Counted from the stretch's first letter, positions 10,345 to 23,451 are shown. The stretch: 64,000 bases of DNA from Axinella damicornis (GCA_963931865.1 OZ007511.1:9786603-9850602); one strand, 5' to 3'. Notes: generated from the sequence alone by a model not told the origin. Translations and numbers: made by a program.

Positions 10345-10738
10345 ATCTGCTGTAACTTGTAGGTTTTGCTGGTGGTATACACACTAGTGCTTTGCTGTGA
10401 CAAGGAAGTGCCATCAATCTAGCCCATTTGACACTGTTGATACACACTGGGTTTCCCATAGGAATTCTAAGTGGCTATTCATATACATCATTAGCCCTGT
10501 GCTGGTTGTGCATCCCTTGCATTTGACAAAGGTTCATCTGCCCTACCAGCAAGCCAGCTGGAATGTGGAACCTCTAGCCTGTGTGTTTGTGGGATTCTGT
10601 TCTGGATGACTTGTAGGTTTTGCTGGTGGTATATACACACTACGTAGTACTTTGTTGTGATAAGGAAGTGCTATCCATCTAGCCCATTTCACACTATACA
10701 TGCTAAGTTTCCCTTAGGAATTCTAAGTGGGCAATTGC

Positions 10739-10786
10739 CCAGTCTAGCTCTCTCCCCTGGGCGGAGAGGGCTAGCAGCTAGACTGG
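10739..10786. mobile_element. short hairpin element
   Basis: CCAGTCTAGCTCTCTCCCC pairs with GGAGAGGGCTAGCAGCTAGACTGG. A small foldback with a different end sequence, lying in the second copy of the tandem duplication. Confidence 0.6.
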
Positions 10787-10879
10787 CAGCTGCTATACTT
10801 ATAACAAAATCATTCATGATCCAGTTTCGTAAATGACCTACTTATCTTTGTGTTGTGCTGTACATGTTCTGGGTGTACC

Positions 10880-10978
10880 TAGCCTCGTTCCCAGGCCTCC
10901 GCCCAGATTTTATCTCGCAGCCGTGGCAAAAAACGGCTGTGAGATAAAATCTGGGCGGAGGCCCTGGGAACGAGGCTA
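10880..10978. mobile_element. 99-bp foldback element
   Basis: TAGCCTCGTTCCCAGGCCTC and the ATTTTATCTC arms pair with the end CCTGGGAACGAGGCTA. Flanks are GGGTGTACC and AGGTGTACC, 8 of 9 identical. Confidence 0.9.
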
Positions 10979-11035
10979 AGGTGTACCTTCTTATTAGCCC
11001 TGTGCTAGTTGTTCATCCCTTGCATTTGCAAAAAG

Positions 11036-12436
11036 GTGTTGTAGAAAACAAAGATTCTGCATAAGGATCATCTATCTATCATGCATCCCTATAGCACAGA
11101 CTCGAGCCAAGGTGACCAACACTCAGCATAGTGTGTACCGTAATTTTGATAATGATTATTGCCATAGCTGTCACGATCATCATGCACGATGATGAAAAAG
11201 CCTTCATACAAACAGGACAATCTGCCATCGACTTCACCACTCTCCCATTGGTGTCAGGGATTACTGCCTTGGGTTTACGTTAAACTTACTGACACAATAC
11301 CATCAGTCGCCATCTTCAACACGTGCATGTGCGAGACATTGTATGCATGCACAATGTTCTATTATCGCTGCGTCAGTAAAATTGTTGACCAAATTTTTAA
11401 GCAGTAATTGTGGCAGTGTCTATTGCGATAGTGCTGTCACATTGATATACTGTGCAACCCTAGTCTGTAGTGAGTATGCGCGGGCAAATTAATGGTCGAT
11501 TGCAAACACCTTGGACAGCCGATCCTACTGGGACACGTATATGTGTAGGAGCCTGCTAATGTCTGTACAAACACATACACTACACAGTACTTTGTCTTGC
11601 CCTTGAGCTAGTAATGACATACTTAATAGAGTGTAGCAAAGGCTTCCATCGGGTGTTAAATTTGATGATAGTAAGTATGTACCTGCATGTCCGGAATACC
11701 TAATTCCCACGATCTATTTCATTGCCTGGCGCCCTATCATATTGCGTAATCGTGCAGTCAGTCATGTTGTGTGTGTACATGTTGGTATACATCCGTCGCA
11801 CATTAATTGTGTGTGTGTGTGGGGGGGGGGGGGGGGGGGGGGGGAGGTGGGCACATGTGGGGTAATGGTTTGTAGGCATATCTGATATCTGTCTCTGCTC
11901 GACCGTAACCAGTCCACAGTGAGAAGAACCTCTGCTGGCATGAAACGGTTGAAAAGGTGGAAGCTAATGAGTTGAGGTTTCTGCATCCGAAATTCAGAGT
12001 GTATTTTGACTTGGGTGAGTAGTCATAAGTTCCCTGCTGGTGAGTGAAATCACTGGACTGGGCTAGATTACTGGACAGCTGGATTGGATGACCTCTCTTG
12101 TACTAAAATCCACGTTTGGCTGCAGGTGCAGTAGCAGCGTTACTATGCCAAACGTTTGTTACTATGCCAAAAGTTTGTCTGATACAGACAGCCCATACAT
12201 GTAGCTGTACATGTGCACCTGTGTAATGTAGTTACTATGGGGTGAAGGCAGTGTTTACCTCTTGGTAAGCAGTCTATGGTTTCTGGGCAGGAGGTGTACA
12301 GTGGCTGGTGTTCCTGGCATTGCTGGGCATATTAATTTAGGCAGATTAGGCAGATCAAAGTTCAACTATGAAGCCATTGAGAAGACTGTCAGCTAGCTGC
12401 CTGGCTTCTATCCCTCATTACAGCTGTGTCCATAGA
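11036..12436. other. gene-poor stretch with a (TG)n(G)n tract
   Basis: No gene is supported. At 11809-11846 a (GT)n run passes directly into about 25 G, the same compound tract type seen near 13620, 13917 and 47695. Confidence 0.5.
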
Positions 12437-13171
12437 CATCTGCTATATGGCTGTCTCAATTCGGTAGACTGGACTCGGAACTAGACTGGAGTCACAGAAA
12501 GTTGCGCTCCTCGTCATTTCTGAAAGCCAGAACACAAGAAATTGCAGAAGGCACAGGAAATTTGCAGCTACGTAGATAATAGCTTATGAAGTACACGAGG
12601 TTTAACACAGCTGTCACCACATAGACAGCCTGCCGTGGTACTTCCATAACCGTGGTCCTTCCGTAACCCAAGTACTCAACTTTGTTTCAGTGCAATTTTG
12701 TCCATGATATGACGATGGCTTCGAGGAACACACAGCACGGTCTTTGCTACCAAACTCTCATACACAAAGTGCTTGGTACAACCAGTTGTGCATGCTGGCT
12801 CTTGTTCAGTGCTGCTGACTTGGCACTTCCATTCCAGCTTTCACACTGCCTGTACCTTGGACGATAGGCCGATAATTGTTTGTGGATTGTTGTCCCCAGA
12901 CCATTTATCCCACCTCAGTCTGGGAATGAGCCGATTCAGTGCAGGTCTAGCCGTTGGTGCACGCTCTCTGGCAGAAAGGCCCTAAGGCCTGCTGGAACTA
13001 TACATCTAGTTCAGATATGGAGTCAAAGTCGGCTGCCTCGAATTCAAGTCATGTGATGTAAGTATTCTAGTAGTGTTTGACGCTTCAAAATGATGAGCGC
13101 AATTTGCTGTGAGTCCAGTCCCATAGTCCAGTCCCGAGTCCAGTCCACCGAATAGAGACAGCCCATCTGCT
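12437..13171. mobile_element. 735-bp element with about 100-bp inverted ends
   Basis: The left arm (CTGCTATATGGCTGTCTCAA, TTCGGTAGACTGGACTCGG, GAGTCACAG) is matched in reverse by the right arm ending at 13171 (CCGAATAGAGACAGCCC). Homology continues inward through GTTGCGCTC. No transposase, so a MITE-like element. Confidence 0.65.
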
Positions 13172-13430
13172 ATAGCTACTGACCAAATGAAGTCACTGTA
13201 CTTAAGGGTGGTCATGCAACTATACCTCCTCATTCCAGGAACAGGATGCTCTGGGCAAAACAGGATGTAGACTAGAGGAAGTGGTGTAAACCACTTTGCC
13301 ATTGAGAATGACAAAGTGAGGGGGTGTTAAAAGCACATCAAATGTGGGGGTGTTGCTGTTAATGTGTGGGTGTACAGTCACTACTGTCACACTCTAGTCA
13401 CTATAGTGTTAGGTATGTGATTGATATGAG

Positions 13431-13632
13431 TGCTTCAGTGATGTCTAATGATCTCCCGAATTCTAGTATCTCATGGAATCTCCAGGAATCTCTAGGAATC
13501 TCCAGTATTCTCCAGGAATCTCTAGTAATCTTCCAGGAATCTCTAGTTAATTCCAGTTCTCTCCTGGAGTATTCTGCTGGATATAGAAATCTGGTTTCTC
13601 ATAGGGGCCATAATGAAATTGTGTGTGTGTGT

Positions 13633-13663
<31 letters not shown>

Positions 13664-13925
13664 GGGGGGTTGAATTGATTTTGCGGGAGACAGAGCAGCT
13701 GTTGTTGTGTGGGGCTCATTCAGGCTGATAGGGAGCAGATAATGCCATGTCCTTGTAATATTGGTGCCTCAGTGATGTCTAATGATCTCCCGAATTCTAG
13801 TATCTCATGGAATCGCCAGGAATCCCTAGTTAATTTCCAGTTCTTTCCAGGAGTAATCTCCTGGATATAGAAATCTGGCTTGACACAAGTGTTTCTCATA
13901 GGGGCCATAATGAAATTGTGTGTGT

Positions 13926-13956
<31 letters not shown>

Positions 13957-14031
13957 GGGGGGGGGGAGGCAGAGCAGCTGTTGTTGTGTGCATGGGCTCA
14001 TTCAGGCTGATAGAGAGCAGATAATGCCATT
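13431..14031. repeat. about 300-bp direct duplication containing TCTAGTAATCTCCAG repeats and TG/G tracts
   Basis: Two copies (13431-13750 and 13764-14031) share TGATGTCTAATGATCTCCCG, CATAGGGGCCATAATGAAATT, a (TG)n(G)n run and CAGAGCAGCTGTTGTTGTGTG. The first copy holds extra CTCCAGGAAT units. Confidence 0.88.
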
Positions 14032-14375
14032 TAGTCTGCTTGTTCCCAGGCCCCGCCCAGCTTTTCAGAAAAGTGGGGAGAGCCTGGTATGTTTCCTCAC
14101 ATGAGCATTACATAGTTAACAAACGACCAAAGTTTTGAAAGCGTATTGTTCAACAACTACATGTTCAACGCTCGGTGTGTATGACAGTCACCATATGCAT
14201 GCATGGTAAGTTACCTGGTACCTTAGCTCTTCTTGCTGTTCTGAGCCTCAGATCGCCCATGTTCAATTAAGTCCTTTCTACCACCTTTCTGCCCTCGATG
14301 TCACACACGTGAGGAAAGATACCAGACCCTCCACGTTCTTTTGTGAAACCGCACACGGGCCTGGGAATGAGGCTA
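14032..14375. mobile_element. long-arm foldback element
   Basis: It begins TAGTCTGCTTGTTCCCAGGC and ends GGGCCTGGGAATGAGGCTA. The inner arms GGTATGTTTCCTCACATGAG and CACGTGAGGAAAGATACC also pair, so this is a longer family member. Confidence 0.65.
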
Positions 14376-14384
14376 TGTTACAAG

Positions 14385-14500
14385 CCTGTTGCAAGGGCTT
14401 GTAGTAAGCTGGTTGTAGGCTTGTAGTAAGCTGGTTGTAGGCTTGTTATAAGCTGGTTGTAGGCCTGGTTGTAGGCTTGTTGTAAGCTTGCAAACTTCTC
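14385..14500. repeat. tandem TTGTAGTAAGCTGG repeats
   Basis: About five units of GGCTTGTAGTAAGCTGGTTGTA type, period about 24 with indels. Confidence 0.85.
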
Positions 14501-14586
14501 GTTGCAAGATTGCTGCAGATTTGTTGTGAGCTTGTTGCAACCTCTTCTGTACTGGCAGGCCTCCATGAGGCCTCCATGGTCAGCAC

Positions 14587-15030
14587 TAGCCTCGTTCCCA
14601 GGCCATTGCCCAGCTTTTCGTCACTTACAGTACGAAGCGGGAGAGGGCCTGGGATAATTTATCATGTGTGTGACGTCAGGGTAGAGAAAACTTAGTGGGC
14701 ATACTGACCGCAAATATGCAGTGCGAAGCTGGTTGATTCGGCGCTCGGCCATTAGCTGCGGGTCATTTTGGCGTTCGGTTTGGCCGTCTTGGTGTCTCAC
14801 GCAGAACCTGGTGCGATTGCGGAGTCTTTGAGCAGGAATAATGCAGCTGTGGTGTAGTATGGGGTAATGTGATAGCGCTGTCAGCTATACAACAGTCTCA
14901 AATATGAACTACACATACTGGTATAGAATATTAAACGTGACATTTCTCACGTGACAAAATATCCCAGGCTCTCCCTCCCCCTTTCTCTCAATTTTTTGTT
15001 TGCGCGTGGGAGAGCCTGGGAACGAGGCTA
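14587..15030. mobile_element. 444-bp foldback-family element with exact 9-bp target duplication
   Basis: It begins TAGCCTCGTTCCCAGGCC and ends GCCTGGGAACGAGGCTA. Internal arms near GGGATAATTTATCA and ACAAAATATCCCAGGC also pair. Flanks are both GGTCAGCAC (14578-14586, 15031-15039). The centre is unique sequence without a transposase. Confidence 0.9.
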
Positions 15031-15293
15031 GGTCAGCACGCTGTTGACTAGTAGTGGAACGTGTCAAAGTCATGAGGGGAGTGCACAACCTGCAGACAAC
15101 CCAGCCCAGCGACAGCTGTAGTGCTGATGAGTCAGTGTAGTTATCTCAGAACTATGGCCTCCAAGGCTCAAGGAGCATTAGATGTTCACCCACAAGACAG
15201 CCAAACAATTAGTAACCACTTGTCAGTTGTGAGGCTGCTTGGCTACCACAGGAAATTTCTCTGGTGGTGTTATGCCCACAGCTCCTTGAAGAC

Positions 15294-18200
15294 ATGACTA
15301 CCACTTTGTTGGAGGGGGAGGATGGAGTCTTTGGATACCACTGCACTCACCACCTGGTACAGGTGGTTGCTGTATGCATCATGTCTCCATCCATTTGTCT
15401 ATTCACCATGTAGGTAGAGGACTAATTAATTCATTGTCATGGAGAATACAGTCAGATGCAAGTTACGAAATCAATGGAAATCTCTAGTAATCTCCAGTAA
15501 TCTCTAGTAATCTCTAGTAATCTCCAGTAATCTGTAGTAATCTCCTGTAAACTCTATAAGTCAGTAATCTGTTGGAGTGCAACACCATACACTGCTGTGA
15601 AGATGACTTGCAAATTGTGTAGTGGACACTTGCCTGTGCTGTGTGGATGATTGTGGATGATTTGTTGCTCGCAAGCAATTAAGACTTGCCTATACTTGAA
15701 GTACTACTAGCTCTTTCAGCTTGGTTGGGTCTTTTCAGTGCAGTGTATATAGTACTGAGCTGATTAGCAACAAAACTGTGCCGTATACTGGCACCCAGGC
15801 AACCTCTACCTGGCCTAAGTATGACATGCACATACACATGCACCCACACCCACCCACCCACACAAACACATGCACACCCACACCCTCCTCACTCCAGCCA
15901 ACTCCAGTGAGGAAACCCCTCTGCGAGCAGTCTACACTGTGACCACCAACCCACCTGCATACATTGTGACACACACCCCACCTGCGCCGAGGCTGTCGCT
16001 CGTTGCTGGGAACGGGACGGACGGCATCACCACCTGCTACTCCAAGAAGAAGAACAAGAGCTGGATCAAGCGGCAGCGGTGCAGAGAGTGCATCGGCTGT
16101 CTCCAGAAGTACCACTGCGGCAACTGTACTGGGTGCAAGTGAGTGACATTCTGCATAGCGGCTGTATGATCATATGAATCGTAGGAAACCAATCATTGGC
16201 TCACTATGACATCATGTGCAAATGCTCTATTCAATGACACTATGGCCACACCCACTATGACATCACGTGCAGGCACTCTCAATAACTGTTGTATTAGCCT
16301 CGTACCCAGGCCTGTGTACATAGAATCCCGGAAATGGGCCTGGTGACACATTCCTGTATGTGCTCAGTCAGCAGTCTTGATTGTAGACAAATGATGTTTG
16401 ACCGTTACCAATTACAATTACATGTACTATGCAGTAATTAAATTCCTTAACGCATGAAAGAGTAGCCATTTGATAAGCTGCTGCTCTAGCTTCCCATGCA
16501 AAACTCGCCAGCTTGGCAAAGACTTTGTACTTAGCCATCACCAGCTTGGCAAGGACTTTCCACTTAGCCATCACCAACACCAACTGGGGGGGGGGGGGGG
16601 GGGGGGGGGAGGGGGGCTGGTACTAGCGACGACCTTCGTACTTATTCGTACTTATTAATGTATGGTCAAGATGTCTGGACCCAGTGCGCTTAATTGCCAG
16701 AGATGCTATTGAACAAGGCGAACAAGGCTGCAGCTGTTAGTGTGTCAGAATGAGGTGCTATGCACGCAGACACAGTGAGGTAGGCAAGACCTAAGCACGA
16801 AGGTGGATAGTCCTGTCCCATGACCCCCCCCCCCCCCCCACACTTCTGTTACACACATGGTTTAGCTTAATAGATTGACAGGTTTGTGGGTTATTTTGGG
16901 GGTTTTCAAAGCAACTTTAGTTACATCTTCAGTTTGGCATCACATGACCTCACTACGTTAACTACCCACTGATTGTGAATGAGTTCCTACACGTAGTGAT
17001 GGTGACTGTTGTGTTCTCGTGTCACTGCAGGGATAACCTGAAGTTTGGAGGCAGTGGAAAAAGACACCAGACTTGCATGTGAGAGACTCGCCAGCGTAGC
17101 TCCATCGGGGTGCTACACTGTGAGATATGCCTTGATACAATTGAAGATTGCCTTGAAGGCCTGAGGGAATTAGAAGCCAGTGCTTTCATCATTGTGCCAG
17201 CATACCATAGGCTATGCCAAATATAATTTTGCTACTGACAAAAATCTGGCTGGGTGTAGCCGCTGTGCTTCGGAGTATACTTGGGCATAGCAGCAAAAGT
17301 GGAACCACTTCAAAGAGTACCCACCCCCTTCTTAGGTGGACATGTAATTATAAGGGTGTAGCACCCATGGGCATTATTTTTTGTCTCGGCACCGAAGTGC
17401 CGAGACACAGTGCTGGATGCGTAGGTACGTACGTGGTACGTATTGGAAGCGGGTATTGCCCAGAATTACTCAGAGAGAATCAACAGTGAATCAAATACAA
17501 GCACATGGCAGACGTGGCATCGAAGGTTCCAGAAATCAATCATTATGTAATGATCACAGTGTAATGATAAATAGTTCAAAGGTTACATAGTTCAGAGTAC
17601 ACATCTCTGCTAAAAGTGCAATTTCCAACACTCCTTCTCACTTGCAGGCAGAGTGTTCAGTAACACCAGCCAGGAGTCGGAGTTTCACGAACTTGTCCTG
17701 GGGCAGTCCTTTGGTGAGAATGTCGGCGATCATATCCTCTGTCGGACAGTACTTCAGCTGCACGACTCCACTCTTGACGTTCTCTCGAATGAAATGGTAC
17801 TTAATGTCCACGTGCTTTGCTCTGCCATGAAACTGTGGGTTCTTGGACATGCTGATTGCTGCTTGGTTATCCTCAAATATCACCAATGGTCCAGTTGACT
17901 CACATTTCAGATCAGCTGTAAGCTGTCGCATCCAGACTGCTTCCTGAGCCGCACTTGCCAACGCCATATACTCAGCTTCGGCTGTCGACAATGCTACACA
18001 GGTTTGCTTCTTACTCCGCCAGCTGACTGCCGTTCCCCCGATCTGGAACACATACCCAGATGTAGATTTGCGGTCGTCGATATCTCCTGCCCAATCGGCA
18101 TCTGAGTATCCCACACAAAGGTCACCCAAGCTCTTCTTGCTGTACAGCAGACCAAAATTCGGGGTTCCCTTCAGGTATCGTAGAATGCGTTTGACCGCAA

Positions 18201-21200
18201 TCCAATGCTGCTGGGTTGGCTTTGCACAGAATCTTGCTACGTTGCTCACCGCATACGTGATGTCGGGTCTGGTCCTAGTCGACAAGTAGAGTAGGCTCCC
18301 CACTGCTGACTGGTACTGGGCTTGATCAACGCTGTCACACTTTTCTGTTGCTCTCACAAGTCTAGAGCTGGTATCAACGGGCGTGGCAACTGCTTTGGCA
18401 TGTTCCATACCAAACTTCTGTAAGACAGCTTCGGAATACGCTTGTTGACCAATCCATATATCTCCAGATCTCGGGTCACGGACGATCTTCACACCCAAGA
18501 AGTGGTGAAGCACACCCATATCTTTCATCTTGAACTGCTTCGAAAGAGCTTTCTTGACATCTGACATCTGCCCGTCGCTCTTTCCACCCAGCAGAATATC
18601 GTCCACATACACGGCAATGATGAACATCTCGCCATCTGAAAAGACATACAGGCAGGGGTCACTGGCAGACTGTACAAAGCCCATCTTCTTCAGCTTCTCG
18701 TCCAGTGCAGAGTTCCAGCATCGAGGTGACTGCTTGAGGCCGTAGATACTGCGCTTCAATTTGCAGACTAGGTGCTCTTGACCCTTGATAGCAAATCCCT
18801 CCGGCTGTTTCATATATACTTCCTCTTCCAGATTGCCATTGAGAAATGCAGTAGTAACGTCCATCTGGTGCAATTTCAGGCCATTCTGTACTCCCAATGC
18901 GATCGCAGCTCGTACGGACTCGAATCTGACAACTGGACAGAAGGTTTCGTCATAGTCTAATCTGAACTTCTGCGAGAAACCCTGGGCTACAAGTCTGGCT
19001 TTGTGACGTACCACGGATCCATCGGCATCCACCTTGAGCTTGAACACCCATTTGCTGCCCACTGCTTTCCTGCCTTCTGGTAACTCCACCAGGTCCCACA
19101 CGTCATTTGTCTGGAGTGATTCAAGCTCCTTCTCCATTGCATTCTGCCACTCGGCTCTGTCTGGACTGGCCAAGGCATCCTTGAAGCTTGCAGGCTCGTT
19201 TGACTTCTCATCCACCTGAAATACCCACTGTCCGAAGTAATCAGGTGGGGCTCTCTCTCTTCCGGATCGACGTTGCACTGGCTCTGCAACTTCACCCGGC
19301 TCGGTGTCGTCAATCTCAGAAGATGACTCAGGACAGTCAAAATGCATGTACTGGTCTTGCTTGCTTGACTCTTCCTGGGCTTCACTAGGCTCCTTCTCAA
19401 CCTCATGTCCAGATTCATTGAAGATGACGTCGCAGCTGATGAAAACTCGTGCACGCACTGGATCATACAGACGATAACCCTTCGACTCGGTACAATAACC
19501 CAGGAAAATACACTTTCGTGCTTTTGAGTCGAGTTTGTGACGCTCATCCTTTGCAACATGGGCATAGGCAGTACACCCAAAGGCTCTCAAGTGATTAACA
19601 TCTGGTTTTTCGCCCATCCACGCTTCAGCTGGGGTCGTTCCTTTGACTGACTTTGCTGGACTGCGGTTCCGCAGGTATGTAGCTGTAGACAGTGCCTCAG
19701 CCCAAAACTTTTGAGGTAAATTTGCGTCAGCCAACATCGATCGGACAGTCTCAACCAAGGTTCGGTTCATTCTTTCAGCTACACCATTTTGCTGAGGTGT
19801 CTTTGGAACCGTAAGTTCATGCCGAACTCCTTCTGACTTCAGATAGTTCTCAAAACGAGTGGATGTGAACTCACCACCGTTGTCACTACGCAAGGTCTTG
19901 AGCTTCTGGCCTGACGATTTTTCTACCAGAGCTTTCCACTCAAGAAACTTCTCGAAAACTTGGTCCTTGCGCTTCAAGACGTACGTCCACACGTAGCGTG
20001 TCTTGTCGTCAATGAACGTCAGGAAGTATTCGGCTCCACTCAGTGACTTCGCATTCACCTTTCCACACACGTCACTGTGTACCAACTCAAGCAACTCTCC
20101 TGATGGTTTGCTACAGCTGGCAGGAAACTGACTTCGGTGATGCTTTCCCTCGACACAGGACTCGCAGAAGCCGATATCCTTTGAGGCATCAAAATCAAAG
20201 CCACTGACCATCTGATCTCTTCTCAACTTCTGTAGGTTTTGTGCACTCAGATGGCCAAAACGACGATGCCAGATCGTCTCTTTTGTCTCCTCAACGCTGG
20301 CCGTGCGGACTTGCTGACGACTGTCGAGACATTCCAGGTAGTACAAGCTTCCTACCCTGACTGCCACTGCAACCACCTTCTGGCACGAATCTACGATCTG
20401 GCAACCTGCATCGGTGAAGTTCGTCACCTTTCCAGCCTCTGTTACCTTGGATACACTGAGTAGGTTGTAAGACAGTGCTGGCACACAGAGTACATCGTGT
20501 AGCTTGCATTTCTTCACCTTTCCATCGGACAACTTTGTCTTCATAGAGACTACTCCACGTCCAATGGCTTCTAGTACATGCCCGTCTCCAAGCGCAACTT
20601 CAAGTGGCTGTCTCAGTGGGCAAAAGTCACTGAACATCTCATGGTCATTGCACATATGGCAAGTTGCCCCCGAGTCCACGATCCAGCTGTTCGTACGGTT
20701 AGTACTGGCTGACAGCACCTGACGCACCATCAACCCCACGCTCTCACTGTCGGAACTGCTACTCTCACGCCTCAGTCTAGCCTTGTTTGCTTTCTGCCTA
20801 GGACTCACGTCTTTGTGGGTTGGTTCCCACCTCTTCTCTTGGGCACGCTGATCACAGTTCCTCTTGATATGGCCATATCTCCCACAGTGGTGACATTTCG
20901 GCCCTTTCCTTGATTTCGTGTACATGGCCTCCTCCCTGCTTCCACCAGCACTCTCACGCTCCTTGAGTTTCCTCTCCTCATGGATTAATCGCTCTGTAAC
21001 GACTTCCATCTGTGGAACTTCAGCACTCGCCTCCAAGGCTGTGACTAACATGCTGTACGACTCAGGCAGGCTGGCTAGCAGATGCACCACACGGTCCTCA
21101 TCTGAGACTGGACTCCCGATCACTGACAAGCTGTTGAATATCTCCGTCATCGTTTTAATATGTTCATGGACGGACTCGCCCTCTCTCAGCTGCAAGGCAT

Positions 21201-23451
21201 ACAGCTTGCGCCTCAGCTCTAACTTGTTGGCCCAGGTTTTTTTCTGAAACTGGCCGGCCAATTTGTCCCAGACAGCTTTGGGATCTTCTGGACTTCCAAG
21301 CAAATAGAGCAGTGATGGATCCACTGATAGCACAACTGTAGCCAAGGCACGATCTTTTCTGGCAGCGAATTTTGCCGCCTTCTCTTCACTGTCAGTTTCA
21401 GCAGGAGGATGCTCAGAACCGTTAACAATGTTCCATAGCCCATCTTTCATCAGGGCCATCTGGCACTGCACCTTCCATGTGGGGTAGTTCGTGCCCTTCA
21501 GTGGAACAATGGCCACCTTCAACTCTGCCATACTCAACACTAACAAAAAAAACTAGTAGAGTCTAGCTAGCTAGCTAACTTCTCAACTAGTAGAGTCTAA
21601 CTAGCTAACTTCTCAACTAGTAAGCGCTGGGCCCATAACCTATTGGAAGCGGGTATTGCCCAGAATTACTCAGAGAGAATCAACAGTGAATCAAATACAA
21701 GCACATGGCAGACGTGGCATCGAAGGTTCCAGAAATCAATCATTATGTAATGATCACAGTGTAATGATAAATAGTTCAAAGGTTACATAGTTCAGAGTAC
21801 ACATCTCTGCTAAAAGTGCAATTTCCAACAGTACGTACGTACGTACGCCGCTTTTCGCAATGCGCCCGCGCTAGCTCTACACTCTTAATAGGGTGTCAAA
21901 CGTATTTATAGCCTGCAAGTAGATCGGCAAAAGTGATTATGGGTTTGCATGGCTGCTCATGAATCCTCTTACCAAGACTACTTAATTCAGGACAATGAAT
22001 ACTCACTCATCCATAGCCCTGCACTCAGCCATCCCAAGTGCATATATACTAGATAGATAAGTGCTGAAAGAATTGGCCAAGGTGTTGTCTAGGTCCATTT
22101 ATGAATTAAAACGGCCCACCTGGCTCTGACTAAACATCAAGCCCAGACATGACCATACTGCTTTCACCCTTTGGGTGAACATTCCCACCTCACCCTGACC
22201 CACCCCTTGCTCACACAGAACCTCCAAGGATATTGACGCTCACTTAAGCATAGCTAACAGGTTTTGCAGTCATAAAGGGTTAAACAGCTGCCATGTCCTC
22301 TGCATGATTCTAGCTGATACCAAGTTGTGCCGAGACACATCAAGTCTTTTAAAGACTCACTTGTTGAGACTGTGTTATGTGCGTATTAGTAGTCAACTGT
22401 CATATCTGTTTCAGATATCGTGAATGTCAGAAACTAAAGTTCACACCAAAGGACCCTGTTGTGTATGCGAAGGCAGGTAAGTACCACTGTGTGTGTGTGT
22501 AATATCTGTCCAGTGGCATCCTTTATATTTAGATTAGCACATGAACGAATTGAGTCAGTATACACAGGAGAAACCACCTGAAGATATGGACAGGATGGGC
22601 ACCGTAACCATCACAGCTCCGTATCCACACCGTCCGCACACCCGTTGAGTCCGTGGTGGGACCATTTGAAGTTTCGTACTCAGCTTTTTCAGTGATTCTC
22701 CTGCGTAGAGGAGTGCCCGTAGGTGTGGTCTACGCAGGAAATAAAATACTCAGAATTCGAAGTGGTCCCACAACGGACTCAAACAGTGTGTGGATGGTAC
22801 AATCACGGAGCAACTTTGACGATGATGGTGTCCGTCCAGTCCCGTATCTACAGCTAGTTTCTCCTGTGGTAGTTATGTCAAAATATGGCCTCGAAGACTG
22901 AAGTGGTTGGGGGGGAGATGGTAAGGGAAAGGGGAATTTTTCGGAAGGGAGGGGCGGTGGGGGGAAGAGAGGGGGATGGACACCTTGGGAACATGCCTGC
23001 TATATGACATTGCTTTCTTTGGGGAGGTTCCTTAAATTACCTTCCTCCTCTTGCCATGATGCACACACCTCTCCTCTCACACAGCCAGCTCCCAACTGCT
23101 CAGATTTCGGTGTGGAAAGTGTATCGGCTGCCTCCGAACTGAGGACTGTGGCCAGTGTCTCACCTGCTTGTACGCCTACTTCATAAGAATAACATACGCA
23201 ATTGCATGACCTCATTCCAGGCCTACCCCATATTTTGTTCGCATTGACAATGATACACGGATGTGGAAGGGCAAAGAGCAATGAAAGATTGGGGAAGCCA
23301 GGGAGCATTCAAATCATCATGTGAAACGATGTCGGGTAGATGTAGGGTAGTGGGCCCATAGTCGGGGTCCAGGTGGTACTGATTCAGTAGATCTTCCTGT
23401 TAGCTATAGGTTTGAATGCTCTACTACTAGTCTACTGGACACCAGTGCGGT

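Larger units (their letters stand above)
10354..11035. repeat. about 250-bp tandem duplication split by two foldbacks
   Basis: CTTGTAGGTTTTGCTGGTGG occurs near 10357 and again near 10611. TTAGCCCTGTGCTGGTTG near 10491 recurs at 10993 as TTAGCCCTGTGCTAGTTG. The second copy is cut open by hairpins at 10739-10786 and 10880-10978. A partial third copy is near 9945-10015. Confidence 0.75.
17441..21830 (-). mobile_element. complete Ty1/copia LTR retrotransposon
   Basis: The 4390-bp element is antisense inside intron 4 of the CXXC gene. Its two 190-bp LTRs (17441-17630, 21641-21830) are identical by eye, it is flanked by the 5-bp duplication GTACG (17436-17440, 21831-21835), and it has one intact gag-pol frame. 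This indicates a very recent and possibly still mobile insertion. Confidence 0.97.

Noticed and set aside
18987..19580. 197-codon minus-strand frame inside the copia element
   Set aside because: Out-of-frame shadow of gag-pol.
21623..21640. Fragment of an initiator tRNA gene
   Set aside because: Only the anticodon arm is present and it lies exactly at the primer-site position of the copia element.
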